Below are positions 44,383 through 53,056 of a stretch of 64,000 nt of DNA, piece after piece. The stretch is from Paenibacillus agricola (lineage in GTDB: Bacteria > Bacillota > Bacilli > Paenibacillales > NBRC-103111), in the NCBI RefSeq assembly GCF_011440305.1, contig NZ_JAAOIW010000001.1, positions 372,001-436,000 on the forward strand, in the 5' to 3' direction. Under the pieces are notes generated by a model. It saw only the letters and a list, made by a program, of their open reading frames with translations. It had not been told where the DNA came from and searched no databases. The position numbers and the translations under genes were made by a program. Within the stretch, counting starts at the first letter, position 1. Every line of letters begins with the position of its first letter.

Positions 44383-45174
44383 TTATGGTTTATAGCTGAT
44401 CCATACCGTCCAGCGGTCTTGCTCGATTATCGATGTTTCTGTATGGCCGACAGCAATTTGCTGCTTAATAAAGTCTACTAATAGAAGCAGCTCATCATCC
44501 GTCAAGCCGTGCAGAATCGACCGCCCCTTGCGGCTGAGCATATCGCTTCGATATTCATGGAAGGAAGTGTATGCTTTTCTCCGCTCCCACAGCTTGCGCT
44601 CTTTTATTTGGATAAACCCTGCTGCTATCAAATGCTGTCGCACCACATGCGCACGATGACGGCGGCTAACTTCTTTTTCTAAAAGCTTAGGGAATTTTTC
44701 GAACATGTAGCCCCGCAAATGGCTATCGCTTCCTGCAAGTGAGCAGTCCTCTGGCGTCCGATCCTGCACCACCAGTACACCTCCTGGCTGCAAAATCCGG
44801 CTAGCTTCCACCAAACAAGCAGACAGCTCTGCTTCCGATACATGATGAATAAGCGCACGCTCTAAAACCATCGCAGCATGACCACTTTCCAAACCAGTAA
44901 GCTTCGCATTGCCTTGTTGAAAACGGATATGGGGGAAGCCTTCACAATAAGCAGCAGCGCCGTCCAGCATAGCTTGTGAGAAATCAACACCTATCACCTC
45001 GGCAGCACCAAGCTCGACCATCGCCCGGCTATAAATGCCTCCACCACAGCCAATATCTACAACCCGTCGTCCCGTTAACGGTGCTTCTTGAGAAATAAGC
45101 TGCTTCCAATTCGGGTCCACTTCTCTTTCTGTATAAGTGGTGCTGTTCCCAGGATCGTGAAAATCAATCGTCAT
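44383..45174 (-). CDS. Class I SAM-dependent methyltransferase
   Basis: A 263-residue enzyme with the SAM-binding motif VVDIGCGGGIYSRAMVELGA (about residues 38-57), the acidic loop IGVDFSQAML and the post-II motif LERALIHHV, followed by RILQPGGVLVVQDRT. This is the common methyltransferase type acting on small molecules. The ATG follows GGAGG. It lies between the mtnU- and mtnE-like genes but its substrate is not apparent. Confidence 0.85.
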   Translation of the reverse strand: MTIDFHDPGNSTTYTEREVDPNWKQLISQEAPLTGRRVVDIGCGGGIYSRAMVELGAAEVIGVDFSQAMLDGAAAYCEGFPHIRFQQGNAKLTGLESGHAAMVLERALIHHVSEAELSACLVEASRILQPGGVLVVQDRTPEDCSLAGSDSHLRGYMFEKFPKLLEKEVSRRHRAHVVRQHLIAAGFIQIKERKLWERRKAYTSFHEYRSDMLSRKGRSILHGLTDDELLLLVDFIKQQIAVGHTETSIIEQDRWTVWISYKP

Positions 45175-45471
45175 CTCTATTCCTCCTTTTTGCCTGCCAA
45201 GATAAATAGATTCGTCATTTTTGTTTCATCTAGTAAAATATGATATCATTAGATAAAACCATTTCTTCATTATTTTAACATGCTACGATACAAACTTAAA
45301 TACCTTATATACTTAAATATGAGCATGCAAATTTGTTGATAATTTATCCATTCTCGTAAAACTTCCATTTGTCCCTGTACTTGCTTCTATACACTTATGG
45401 CTATTCATGTTACATTTAGGCTACTTAATAATCCATCTTAATCCTATACAATTACTGGAGAGTGAACATAG

Positions 45472-46677
45472 ATGAACTTCGTAACTTCATCCAGCAAGCC
45501 CGCTTTTTCAATTCAACCTGCTGACCGCATGCAGCAGCTGCCCAAGCAATTTTTTGCTACCCTGGTACGCAGAGCCAATGAACAAATCCAAGCCGGACAT
45601 GATGTTATCAATCTGGGACAAGGTAGTCCTGACCAGCCGACCCCGCCCCATATCGTAAAAGAGCTGCAGCATGCGGCTGAAAACCAGCTTTACCACCGAT
45701 ATCCACCCTTTAACGGTTATATGTTCCTTAAAGAAGCTATCGCTAAGCGTTATAAAGAAGATTATGATGTAGATCTAGACCCGGAGACAGAGGTCGCTAT
45801 CCTTTTTGGGGGTAAAACCGGCTTGGTAGAGCTAAGCCAATGCCTGCTGAATCCGGACGATGTCTGTCTCGTTCCCGATCCCGGCTACCCCGACTATTGG
45901 TCTGGTGTCGCGCTATCGGGAGCACGCATGGCGTTTATGCCATTGCGTGAATCCAATGCCTACCTGCCCGACTACAGTGCCATATCGCAGGATGATCTTA
46001 ACAAGGCCAAGCTGATGTTTATCAACTATCCTAATAATCCTACTGGTGCCTCGGCACCGGCTTCTTTTTATGAAGAAACCATCCGCTTCGCCGAGAAAAA
46101 CGGCATCGTGGTTGCCAGCGATTTCGCATATGGCGCCCTTGGCTTTGATGGCCATAAGCCGGTAAGCTTTCTACAGCTGCCTGGCTCCAAGGAAGTGGGC
46201 ATTGAATTTTATACCATGTCCAAAACCTATAATATGGCTGGCTGGAGAGTGGGCTTTGCACTGGGTAACCGCGAGCTGGTTCGCTTAATTAACCTGATTC
46301 AAGACCACTATTACTGCAGCCTGTTCGGCGGCATTCAATCCGCCGCCGCTGTTGCATTGACAGGTCCCCAGGATTGCGTGGCCTCTTTGCAAGCTATGTA
46401 TCAAGGGCGCAGAGACACGTTGTTTAACGCGTTGGATCGGATCGGCTGGAAAGCACAACGCTCGCAGGGTTCTTTTTTCACTTGGCTGCCTGTGCCCAAA
46501 GGCCATACCTCGACTTCCTTGGCTGACCTACTGCTAGAGCAAGCCAAGATTGTAGTCGCACCCGGTATAGGCTTCGGGGAAACCGGTGAGGGCTATGTTC
46601 GTTTAGGCCTACTTGCCTCGGAGGAGAGGCTGGAGGAAGCGGTGGGGCGCATAGCGAAGCTTGGATTGTTCAACTAA
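45472..46677 (+). CDS. mtnE: Methionine-salvage aminotransferase (MtnE-like)
   Basis: A 401-residue class I aminotransferase. Marks are DVINLGQGSPDQPTPPHIV, YHRYPPFNGYMFLKEAIAKR, FGGKTGLVELSQCLLNPDD, INYPNNPTGA, ASDFAYGALGFDGHKPVSFL and the lysine segment YTMSKTYNMAGWRVGFALGN. This is very similar to B. subtilis MtnE (YkrV), which makes methionine from 2-oxo-4-methylthiobutyrate. The 297 bases upstream hold AT-rich divergent promoters but no S-box riboswitch. A long-stem terminator follows at 46724. It is separated from mtnWXB by seven kilobases. Confidence 0.82.
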   Translation: MNFVTSSSKPAFSIQPADRMQQLPKQFFATLVRRANEQIQAGHDVINLGQGSPDQPTPPHIVKELQHAAENQLYHRYPPFNGYMFLKEAIAKRYKEDYDVDLDPETEVAILFGGKTGLVELSQCLLNPDDVCLVPDPGYPDYWSGVALSGARMAFMPLRESNAYLPDYSAISQDDLNKAKLMFINYPNNPTGASAPASFYEETIRFAEKNGIVVASDFAYGALGFDGHKPVSFLQLPGSKEVGIEFYTMSKTYNMAGWRVGFALGNRELVRLINLIQDHYYCSLFGGIQSAAAVALTGPQDCVASLQAMYQGRRDTLFNALDRIGWKAQRSQGSFFTWLPVPKGHTSTSLADLLLEQAKIVVAPGIGFGETGEGYVRLGLLASEERLEEAVGRIAKLGLFN

Positions 46678-46723
46678 AACGATGCTGATAAGGTAGAATT
46701 AAGGCCAGTGGGCCAGTGCATAC

Positions 46724-46805
46724 CAAAAAACCTTCAATAACCACTTCATGAACTAAGCCCAGATCCAAGGCCCTTAGTTCATGAAGTGTGGATGAAGGTT
46801 TTTTT
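46724..46805 (+). terminator. Long-stem terminator after mtnE
   Basis: AAAAAACCTTCA and TGAAGGTTTTTTT flank an inner stem CACTTCATGAACTAAG/CTTAGTTCATGAAGTG. The full stem exceeds 25 pairs and ends in a T-run, with an A-run on the other side, so it can act in both directions. Confidence 0.85.
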
Positions 46806-46883
46806 CAACTATCCGTATCGAATATATGAAGGCCTTCCCAAATTCCGCCAAGCTTGGCAAGTGCTTTGACGATGGCATTCACT

Positions 46884-46991
46884 TCCTTGCACACCCTTAT
46901 GGAGACCGCCGTTACTTGCGCTTCGCCAAACATGTTTAAGAAATGGTATAACGTCACTCCCGCTGAGTATAAGCGCAACCATACGCCCTAA
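46884..46991 (+). pseudogene. AraC-family C-terminal scar
   Basis: The last about 20 codons before the TAA at 46989-46991 read MFKKWYNVTPAEYKRNHTP, the characteristic end of AraC-type regulators. Upstream residues (SPN before it) fit the second helix-turn-helix but the rest is lost. It is a remnant with no start or full domain. Confidence 0.5.
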
Positions 46992-47000
46992 GGCTAAGAG

Positions 47001-47045
47001 TCATAATTGGAGCGTCATCCCACCGTCCACAACAAGACGGCTCCT
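47001..47045 (-). pseudogene. Short-chain dehydrogenase C-terminal scar
   Basis: Directly after the stop of the zinc dehydrogenase gene the minus strand reads SRLVVDGGMTLQL and a stop. This is the usual C-terminal signature of short-chain dehydrogenases. Only about 14 codons remain, so a deletion seems to have removed the gene body. Confidence 0.45.
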
Positions 47046-48059
47046 TCATAAGTCCTCCATATGCAATAATATTTTGGCGATAGGTCCCGGATTGTCGAGC
47101 AGCTTCTCGAAGCAGGCGGCCCCCTCCTCCAGCTTTTCCGTTACCGTCCAAGGAAGCAAGCTCGCTTTTCCTTCACCTATCCATTTCAGTGAAAGCTCGA
47201 AATCTCTAGGCGAATAAGCAAATGCGCCTGCCGTTTGAATTTCATTGCGAATCATTTCATTAATGGGAAGCACAGCTCCCGCTTCATGAAGGCCTGTAAA
47301 AACTAGCCTGCCTCCCGGTTTAAGCGCTCGAACGCATTGCAGCCGGGTAGCCTGGATCCCGACCGCATCTACTGCTGCATCGAAGCTTCCCGGACGTACC
47401 CCATCCGGTGCTAGCGCAGAAACACCGACCCCACCTAAAGCTTTTACAGCATCCAGCCGCTCCGAATTAATATCGGTCACTACAATAGTGTTCAATCCGT
47501 AGGCTTGCGCCGCGGTTAGGATAAACAACCCAATCGGCCCGGCTCCCGTAATTAACAGCCTGACCTCCGGAGTAAGCTGAAGCAGGCGGCATACATGCAG
47601 GGCGCAAGCAAGCGGCTCGGTGAGTGCGCCTTCAGCGAAAGTAACACCCTCCGGCAAGCAGTGGACACTCCCAGCGGGTACAGCAACATATTCCGCAAAG
47701 GCGCCTGGTCGATGGGCACCAATTAGCTGCCTGCTGCCACAAAGCTGCTGCTTGCCTGTCAAGCAGTCGGTGCACAGCCCGCAGCTTATAAGCGGATTCA
47801 CAGTGACCCGCTCTCCGCCTCGGAAGCCTTGCACGCGCGCTCCCACCTGTACAACGGTGCCTGAGAACTCATGCCCCATCACAAGCGGCGGCTTTCTTAA
47901 TGAATTATGACCTAAATAGCCGCTTAATTCCGAGCCGCAAATTCCGGCTTTTGCCACTTGGACCAGCACTTCGTTTTCGCCTAATACCGGCAAGGGCTGC
48001 TCCCTGATGCTCATGCTTCTGGGTCCTTCATAAACCAAAGCTTTCATCTTTGTTTTCAT
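47046..48059 (-). CDS. Zinc-dependent medium-chain dehydrogenase
   Basis: A 337-residue dehydrogenase of the sorbitol/threonine dehydrogenase group. It has catalytic-zinc residues in KAGICGSELSGYLG and GHEFSGTVVQVG. The structural-zinc cysteines are in CGLCTDCLTGKQQLC, and the Rossmann motif is ITGAGPIGLFI. Start at 48059 follows GGGAG, 14 bases after the enolase-superfamily gene ends; longer frames overlap that gene. It probably oxidises a sugar acid or polyol intermediate in the same pathway. Confidence 0.88.
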   Translation of the reverse strand: MKTKMKALVYEGPRSMSIREQPLPVLGENEVLVQVAKAGICGSELSGYLGHNSLRKPPLVMGHEFSGTVVQVGARVQGFRGGERVTVNPLISCGLCTDCLTGKQQLCGSRQLIGAHRPGAFAEYVAVPAGSVHCLPEGVTFAEGALTEPLACALHVCRLLQLTPEVRLLITGAGPIGLFILTAAQAYGLNTIVVTDINSERLDAVKALGGVGVSALAPDGVRPGSFDAAVDAVGIQATRLQCVRALKPGGRLVFTGLHEAGAVLPINEMIRNEIQTAGAFAYSPRDFELSLKWIGEGKASLLPWTVTEKLEEGAACFEKLLDNPGPIAKILLHMEDL

Positions 48060-48073
48060 TGATCGGTCTCCCT

Positions 48074-49225
48074 TCATGTGGATTGCCCTTCCCTTCGCTC
48101 CCAGCCCTGCCGAAAAAGCGGGAGCCAATTACCAGGATGATAAGGATGCTTCGCGATCTCCTCCAAATTCAATTCAACGCCAAATCCAGGACGGTCACTG
48201 ACATTCAAATAGCCCTGCACTACCTTCGTATGCGGAATTAGCACATCCTCTTCCCAGGCTTCATTAAAATCGTCAAAAATTTCATGAAGAAAAAAATTCG
48301 GTGTAGCGATGTTCAAATGAGCACATACCACAGAGCATAATGGACCTTGTGCGCTATGGGGTGCGATTACTCCATTATGGGCATGCACCATTCCGCAAAT
48401 TTGCTTGGACGCGGACAAGCCGAGAAATTGCGGCTCCAGCTGTATAATATGCACCGCATCATGCTTCAACAGCTCAGCGAACTGCTCACGGCAATAAAAA
48501 TCTTCGCCGCAGGCAATGGGTACCGGGCTTCGCTTTGCCACTTCAACCATCGAGGATAATAGCTGTGGCGGTACCGGTGCTTCAAACCAGGTGGGTTTGA
48601 AGGGAACCATTGCTTCTGCAAATTGCAATGCAGTATGGACGCTGAAGCGGTTATGGCCTTCGATAAGCAGATCCGTATCAGGTCCTACCGCGTCCCTAAC
48701 CGCAGCGATAATTTCCAGAGGAAGCGTGAACTCGGCTTTACTTAACGCTCGCCAAGCCGATCCAAAAGGATCAAATTTAAGGGCTGTGTAGCCTTTGGAG
48801 ACGACTCTTTTAGCATGCTCATAAAAATTATCCGGCGTTCGTGGTCCTCTGTACCATCCGTTCGCGTAGCAGCGCAGCTTATCATGGCAGCGTCCACCCA
48901 GCAGCTTATAGACAGGCTGGTTCACAGCTTTGCCCATAATGTCCCAGCAAGCGGTTTCAATTGCCGATAAGGCAGAGCCTTGAATTTGGCCTCCATCGGA
49001 ATAAAGATCCCTGAACAAGCTGAGGCTGATCGCCTCAACATCAAACGGGGACATACCTATGACCAGATGCTTCATCTCGTGAATCGCGGCTTCCACAGTT
49101 TTGGCAAAGCCATTCAGCGTGCCTTCCCCGATTCCATGCATACCTTCATCCGTATGTACCTTGGCGAATAGCCAATTTTTCCATGGATTGCCCACCAGGA
49201 ACGTTTCAATTTCTGTAATGATCAC
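48074..49225 (-). CDS. Mandelate racemase/muconate lactonizing enzyme family dehydratase
   Basis: A 383-residue enolase-superfamily protein resembling D-galactonate dehydratase. The capping domain is N-terminal (WLFAKVHTDEGMHGIGEGT). Barrel motifs include GYTALKFDPFG with KxD, the metal ligands in LLIEGHNRFS, WFEAPVPP and ACGEDFYC, and a late active-site His region GVIAPHSAQGPLC. This points to sugar-acid dehydration. It is the first gene of an operon with the zinc dehydrogenase and is divergent from an IclR regulator. The exact substrate cannot be assigned. Confidence 0.85.
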   Translation of the reverse strand: MIITEIETFLVGNPWKNWLFAKVHTDEGMHGIGEGTLNGFAKTVEAAIHEMKHLVIGMSPFDVEAISLSLFRDLYSDGGQIQGSALSAIETACWDIMGKAVNQPVYKLLGGRCHDKLRCYANGWYRGPRTPDNFYEHAKRVVSKGYTALKFDPFGSAWRALSKAEFTLPLEIIAAVRDAVGPDTDLLIEGHNRFSVHTALQFAEAMVPFKPTWFEAPVPPQLLSSMVEVAKRSPVPIACGEDFYCREQFAELLKHDAVHIIQLEPQFLGLSASKQICGMVHAHNGVIAPHSAQGPLCSVVCAHLNIATPNFFLHEIFDDFNEAWEEDVLIPHTKVVQGYLNVSDRPGFGVELNLEEIAKHPYHPGNWLPLFRQGWERREGQST

Positions 49226-49246
49226 TGTTATATTTAAACCTCCTTA

Positions 49247-49273
49247 TTTCTATATTAGAAATATTGTTTCTAA
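49247..49273. promoter_or_regulatory. Overlapping inverted repeats, candidate IclR operator
   Basis: TTAGAAA-TATTG-TTTCTAA (49255-49273) is a perfect repeat, and TTTCTA-TAT-TAGAAA (49247-49261) overlaps it. They lie 22 to 48 bases upstream of the dehydratase start in the divergent interval shared with the IclR gene. Confidence 0.6.
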
Positions 49274-49342
49274 TTATCATGCAAGTTATAATCATAAAGG
49301 ACATTTTATTACGCGTCAACAGTTTTGCTAAGGAGAGATCAT

Positions 49343-50161
49343 ATGATTCACAATAATAATCGCACCCCCACCCATCCAACGGACAAAATAGCCTCCTCTA
49401 CGGTTGTAAAAGCGATGTATGTGCTGCAAGCCTTAACTGTACTGAATCGCAACCAGCCAGAAGGTGCATCTGTTAGCGAAATTTCACAGAGCTCCGGGGA
49501 AAGCCCCAGCAGTGTTTGTAAGCATTTGGCTGCGTTTCAGCAATTCGGAATGGTCGAGCAGGACAGCCAAACGGACAAATACCGGATAGGTACCTTTTCG
49601 TTGCTGCTGGCTTCAATTGTTATGGGCAGAATGGATATCCGCGAAATCGCTGCCCCTTATTTGAAACAGCTATCCGAGCAGGCCGGCGAGACTGTACATC
49701 TGGTGCTGCTTGAAGGTATCCATGTTGTATACATTGACAAGGTGGAGAGTGCCCGCACCATTCGTATGCATTCACAAATCGGCTTAAGGAATCCGCTTTA
49801 TTGCACCGGTGTTGGCAAAGCAATTTTGGCCTACGCACCCGATTCCTTGGTGAAGCAGGTAAGCCATGAACCCTTCCTTCGTTTCACCGAAACGACACTT
49901 TATACGCAAGAGCTTCTATTAGAAGACCTAGCTGCCATCCGCATTAGAGGCTATGCTATCGATAATGGCGAGCACGAGGCAGATGTCCGTTGTGTAGCGG
50001 CTCCGCTTTTTAACCACAGGAACGAACCCATCGCAGCCATCAGCATCTCCGGTCCCGAGTGGCGTATGAAGGCATCCATGCTGACCGAGGCTGGACAATG
50101 GGTTCAATCCACAGCCCAGGAAATTTCCGCCAAGCTAGGTTCAACCTCCAGCCAGTTTTAA
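49343..50161 (+). CDS. IclR-family transcriptional regulator
   Basis: A 272-residue regulator with an N-terminal winged helix (VVKAMYVLQALTVLNRNQPE; VSEISQSSGESPSSVCKHLA) and an effector domain ending with VRCVAAPLFNHRNEPIAAIS. These follow the IclR pattern; GETVHLVLLEG and YCTGVGKAIL are typical. Start at 49343 follows AGGAG. It is divergent from the dehydratase-dehydrogenase pair and probably represses it until the sugar acid appears. Confidence 0.92.
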   Translation: MIHNNNRTPTHPTDKIASSTVVKAMYVLQALTVLNRNQPEGASVSEISQSSGESPSSVCKHLAAFQQFGMVEQDSQTDKYRIGTFSLLLASIVMGRMDIREIAAPYLKQLSEQAGETVHLVLLEGIHVVYIDKVESARTIRMHSQIGLRNPLYCTGVGKAILAYAPDSLVKQVSHEPFLRFTETTLYTQELLLEDLAAIRIRGYAIDNGEHEADVRCVAAPLFNHRNEPIAAISISGPEWRMKASMLTEAGQWVQSTAQEISAKLGSTSSQF

Positions 50162-50195
50162 TGGGGATTGCGACTTTAACGAACGCCTACTTACC

Positions 50196-50224
50196 TTTAC
50201 AACTGCACAACCTCATGCTATGCT
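50196..50224 (+). promoter_or_regulatory. Promoter of the proB T-box leader
   Basis: TTTACA (50196-50201), a 17-base spacer and TATGCT (50219-50224). Confidence 0.65.
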
Positions 50225-50229
50225 AGAAA

Positions 50230-50463
50230 AAAATAAAACGTAATGATGGGATTAGTAGAAAGCCCCCCGTGCGCAGAGAGTAAATTCCACCGGCTGCAAG
50301 AATTTACCACGAAGACTATTCGAACCTGCCCCGGAACGGCCAGCGATGAGCTGGACGGCTTTGCCTTGCTGTTAACTAAGGCCAATCGAGTTGGATGTTC
50401 ATCATCAATTAAGGTGGTACCGCGGAAGTTCATACTTTCGTCCTTAGAGGACGGGGGTTTTTT
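50230..50463 (+). promoter_or_regulatory. T-box riboswitch controlling the proBAC-mtnWXB operon
   Basis: The T-box AAGGTGGTACCGCGGAAG (from 50411) is followed by a terminator stem CGTCCT-TAG-AGGACG (50439-50453) and a T-run ending at 50463. A CCT proline codon directly after GAA at 50325-50327 is the likely specifier. Uncharged tRNA-Pro should release transcription, as known for Bacillus proBA leaders. An open frame beginning inside the leader is not a start for proB. Confidence 0.9.
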
Positions 50464-50503
50464 GCTTTTTGTGCATACCTATTGGGAAAGAGTGATTCTT
50501 ACG

Positions 50504-51631
50504 ATGCAACAGCAAACCATTGTAGTGAAAATTGGAAGTAGCTCACTAACCTCCGATGAGGGAGGGCTGAACCGCAGCAGGATTGTTTTTTTTGCTACAG
50601 AAATTGCCGGTTTGCACCAGCGGGGATTTCAAGTGCTGCTCGTAACCTCAGGCGCTGTAGCAGCAGGCTTCCGTGAAATGGGTTATCCAAAGCGCCCCAA
50701 AAATGTCCATGAGAAGCAGGCCTCGGCAGCTGTTGGGCAAGCGTTGCTTATGCAGGCTTACCATGAAGCCTTTGCCGCCCACCACATTGGCGTTGCCCAA
50801 ATCCTGCTGACGCGCTCCGACTTCTCCAATCGCAAACGGATCCATAATGCCACCATGACGATTGAGGAGCTTTTGAAGCATAAAATGATTCCGATCATCA
50901 ATGAAAACGACACTGTAGCGGTGGACGAATTGAATTTAAAATTTGGTGATAACGATGCGCTCTCCGCGCTCGTTGCCAATTTGGTCAAAGCCAAGCAATT
51001 GATCATCATTACGGACACCGATGGGCTCTATACCGAAGATCCCCGGAAAAATGCCAATGCAGAGCGTATAGATCGCGTGAATGAGATCAATGAGGAAATG
51101 TTCCGCATTGCAGGCGATTCCGGTTCTTCTGTGGGTACAGGCGGGATGCGTTCCAAAATCGAAGCAGCACGGATTGCGATGCGCGGCGGTGTGCCTGTAT
51201 TTGTCGGACGTGTCGTTGACGATGGTGATCTGGAGCTTGCAGCAGCCAATGCCGGCAAAGGCACCTATTTTGATACACAGGAAAACAATATGCCGATGAA
51301 GAAACAATGGCTTGGCTTCCATTCCTTGCCGTTAGGGCGAATAATGGTCGATGCTGGCGCAGAGGCAGCGCTTGTTGCCGGAGGCAGAAGCCTGTTGCCC
51401 GCAGGTGTCACTGAGGTTGAGGGTGAGTTTCATCCGGGTGATGTGGTTGAAGTTATCAACTCGAAGCGGCAAACTATCGGCCGTGGTGTTGTTAACTATA
51501 TGAATTGGCAGCTAAAAGCTGTCGCTGGCTTCAGCACCGAAGAGGTCCATAAACGAATCGAAATTGCCCGAATAGAAGTCATACATCGTGATGAATGGAT
51601 CACCCTTTCGGTTCACAAATTTACGCTATAA
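50504..51631 (+). CDS. proB: Glutamate 5-kinase
   Basis: A 375-residue kinase for the first step of proline synthesis. The amino-acid-kinase domain shows VVKIGSSSLTSDEGGLNRSR, LVTSGAVAAGFREMG, PIINENDTVAVDELNLKFGD and SVGTGGMRSKIEAARIAMRG. A C-terminal PUA domain (GVTEVEGEFHPGDVVEVIN) follows. The ATG at 50504 is used; a GTG four codons earlier is possible, and the ribosome site (GGGAAAGAG) is weak. The gene is under a proline T-box and is followed by proA. Confidence 0.95.
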   Translation: MQQQTIVVKIGSSSLTSDEGGLNRSRIVFFATEIAGLHQRGFQVLLVTSGAVAAGFREMGYPKRPKNVHEKQASAAVGQALLMQAYHEAFAAHHIGVAQILLTRSDFSNRKRIHNATMTIEELLKHKMIPIINENDTVAVDELNLKFGDNDALSALVANLVKAKQLIIITDTDGLYTEDPRKNANAERIDRVNEINEEMFRIAGDSGSSVGTGGMRSKIEAARIAMRGGVPVFVGRVVDDGDLELAAANAGKGTYFDTQENNMPMKKQWLGFHSLPLGRIMVDAGAEAALVAGGRSLLPAGVTEVEGEFHPGDVVEVINSKRQTIGRGVVNYMNWQLKAVAGFSTEEVHKRIEIARIEVIHRDEWITLSVHKFTL

Positions 51632-51688
51632 TAATACGTAGATGCTAGTGCTATTCGTTATCTTCATAAACCTAAAGGAGGTTTTACT

Positions 51689-52966
51689 ATGGAATCCATA
51701 GAGCATCAAGTAACCCTGAAGAGTGAAGTCGTACACAAAGCTACGCTTGCCAAGTTAGCTGCACCCAGCTTAAGCCTCCTATCCACGGAGCAAAAAAATA
51801 CTGCGCTGCTCCTCATGGCTGACGCTCTTGTCGCCGAGACCTCCTCCATCCTTATTGCGAATGCCGAGGATCTGGGACGTGGTCGTGCAAATGGCATTAA
51901 TTCTTCCTTGTTAGACCGGCTCGCCCTGAATGAACAGCGTATCATCGATATGGCAGAAGGCTTGCGCCAAGTGGTCGAGCTGCAAGATCCAATTGGGGAT
52001 GTGTTGGAAACCATTGACCGTCCTAACGGTCTGCATATTGTCAAACAACGCGTGCCTATCGGAGTCATTGGTATCATCTACGAAGCCCGTCCTAACGTAA
52101 CTGTTGACGCGGCAGGGCTTTGCCTTAAGAGCGGCAATGCGGTTGTGCTGCGTGGCGGCTCCTCTGCGCTATACTCCAACAGGCGTATCGTCGAGGTTTT
52201 ACATGAAGCATTGTCTCGCTCCGACGTTGCCGCGGATGCCATTCAATTGATCGAGGACCCAGACCGCAGCTCCGTCGACCAAATGCTTAAGCTGAATGGC
52301 TTGCTTGATGTGCTTATTCCGCGGGGTGGGCATTCATTGATCCAAAACGTTGTGAAAAATGCCAGTGTTCCTGTCATAGAAACGGGCGCCGGGATTTGCC
52401 ATACCTATGTAGATGAAAGCGCAGATTTTAAAATGGCCTTGCAAATTGCTATTAATGCCAAAGTGCAACGTCCCTCTGTATGCAATTCGATGGAAACGCT
52501 GCTGATGCATGAAAAGTTTGCGGCGCTCCATTTGGCAGCTATTGCCGAGCAATTTATTGCCAACAATGTGGAGCTACGTGGGAATGAAAAAGCGCGTGCG
52601 CTTGTTCGGTCCATCAATGAGGCGTCCGCGGAAGACTGGGATACCGAATATAATGATTATATCCTTAATATTCGGATCGTTAGCAGCTTGGACGAAGCAC
52701 TCCAGCATATCCAGCAGCATAGCACCAAGCATTCCGATTGTATCGTTACTGAAAATGCAGAGCATGCTGTCCGCTTTCTCAATGAGGTGGATGCCGCTGC
52801 CGTTTACCATAATGCCTCTACCCGGTTTACCGATGGCTTTGAATTTGGCTTTGGTGCAGAAATTGGGATTAGTACCCAAAAGCTCCACGCAAGAGGACCA
52901 ATGGGACTTCCTGCTCTGACCTCTACCAAATATCGGGTTAGTGGCAATGGGCAAATTCGTGGTTAA
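51689..52966 (+). CDS. proA: Gamma-glutamyl phosphate reductase
   Basis: A 425-residue aldehyde-dehydrogenase-fold enzyme that reduces gamma-glutamyl phosphate to the semialdehyde. The catalytic cysteine is in RPSVCNSMETLL. Other marks are VPIGVIGIIYEARPNVTVDA, SGNAVVLRGGSSA, IPRGGHSLI and ARGPMGLPALTS. AAGGAGG precedes the ATG. It follows proB by 57 bases. Confidence 0.96.
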   Translation: MESIEHQVTLKSEVVHKATLAKLAAPSLSLLSTEQKNTALLLMADALVAETSSILIANAEDLGRGRANGINSSLLDRLALNEQRIIDMAEGLRQVVELQDPIGDVLETIDRPNGLHIVKQRVPIGVIGIIYEARPNVTVDAAGLCLKSGNAVVLRGGSSALYSNRRIVEVLHEALSRSDVAADAIQLIEDPDRSSVDQMLKLNGLLDVLIPRGGHSLIQNVVKNASVPVIETGAGICHTYVDESADFKMALQIAINAKVQRPSVCNSMETLLMHEKFAALHLAAIAEQFIANNVELRGNEKARALVRSINEASAEDWDTEYNDYILNIRIVSSLDEALQHIQQHSTKHSDCIVTENAEHAVRFLNEVDAAAVYHNASTRFTDGFEFGFGAEIGISTQKLHARGPMGLPALTSTKYRVSGNGQIRG

Positions 52967-53056
52967 TCAACGATCCCAAACAACCGATAATTCCTATGAT
53001 GCACTCATTATTCGTTTGTATCGAATCCTAGATTACTAAAAAGGAGAAACCAACTG

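Noticed and set aside
45175-45471. Possible S-box upstream of mtnE
   Set aside because: No CTTATC-type start, no GGAUGAAA-like or CCCGGCAACC core is present; only AT-rich promoter sequence is seen.
50243-50503. Coding extension of proB to 50243
   Set aside because: This stretch is the T-box leader including its terminator; the reading frame there is accidental.
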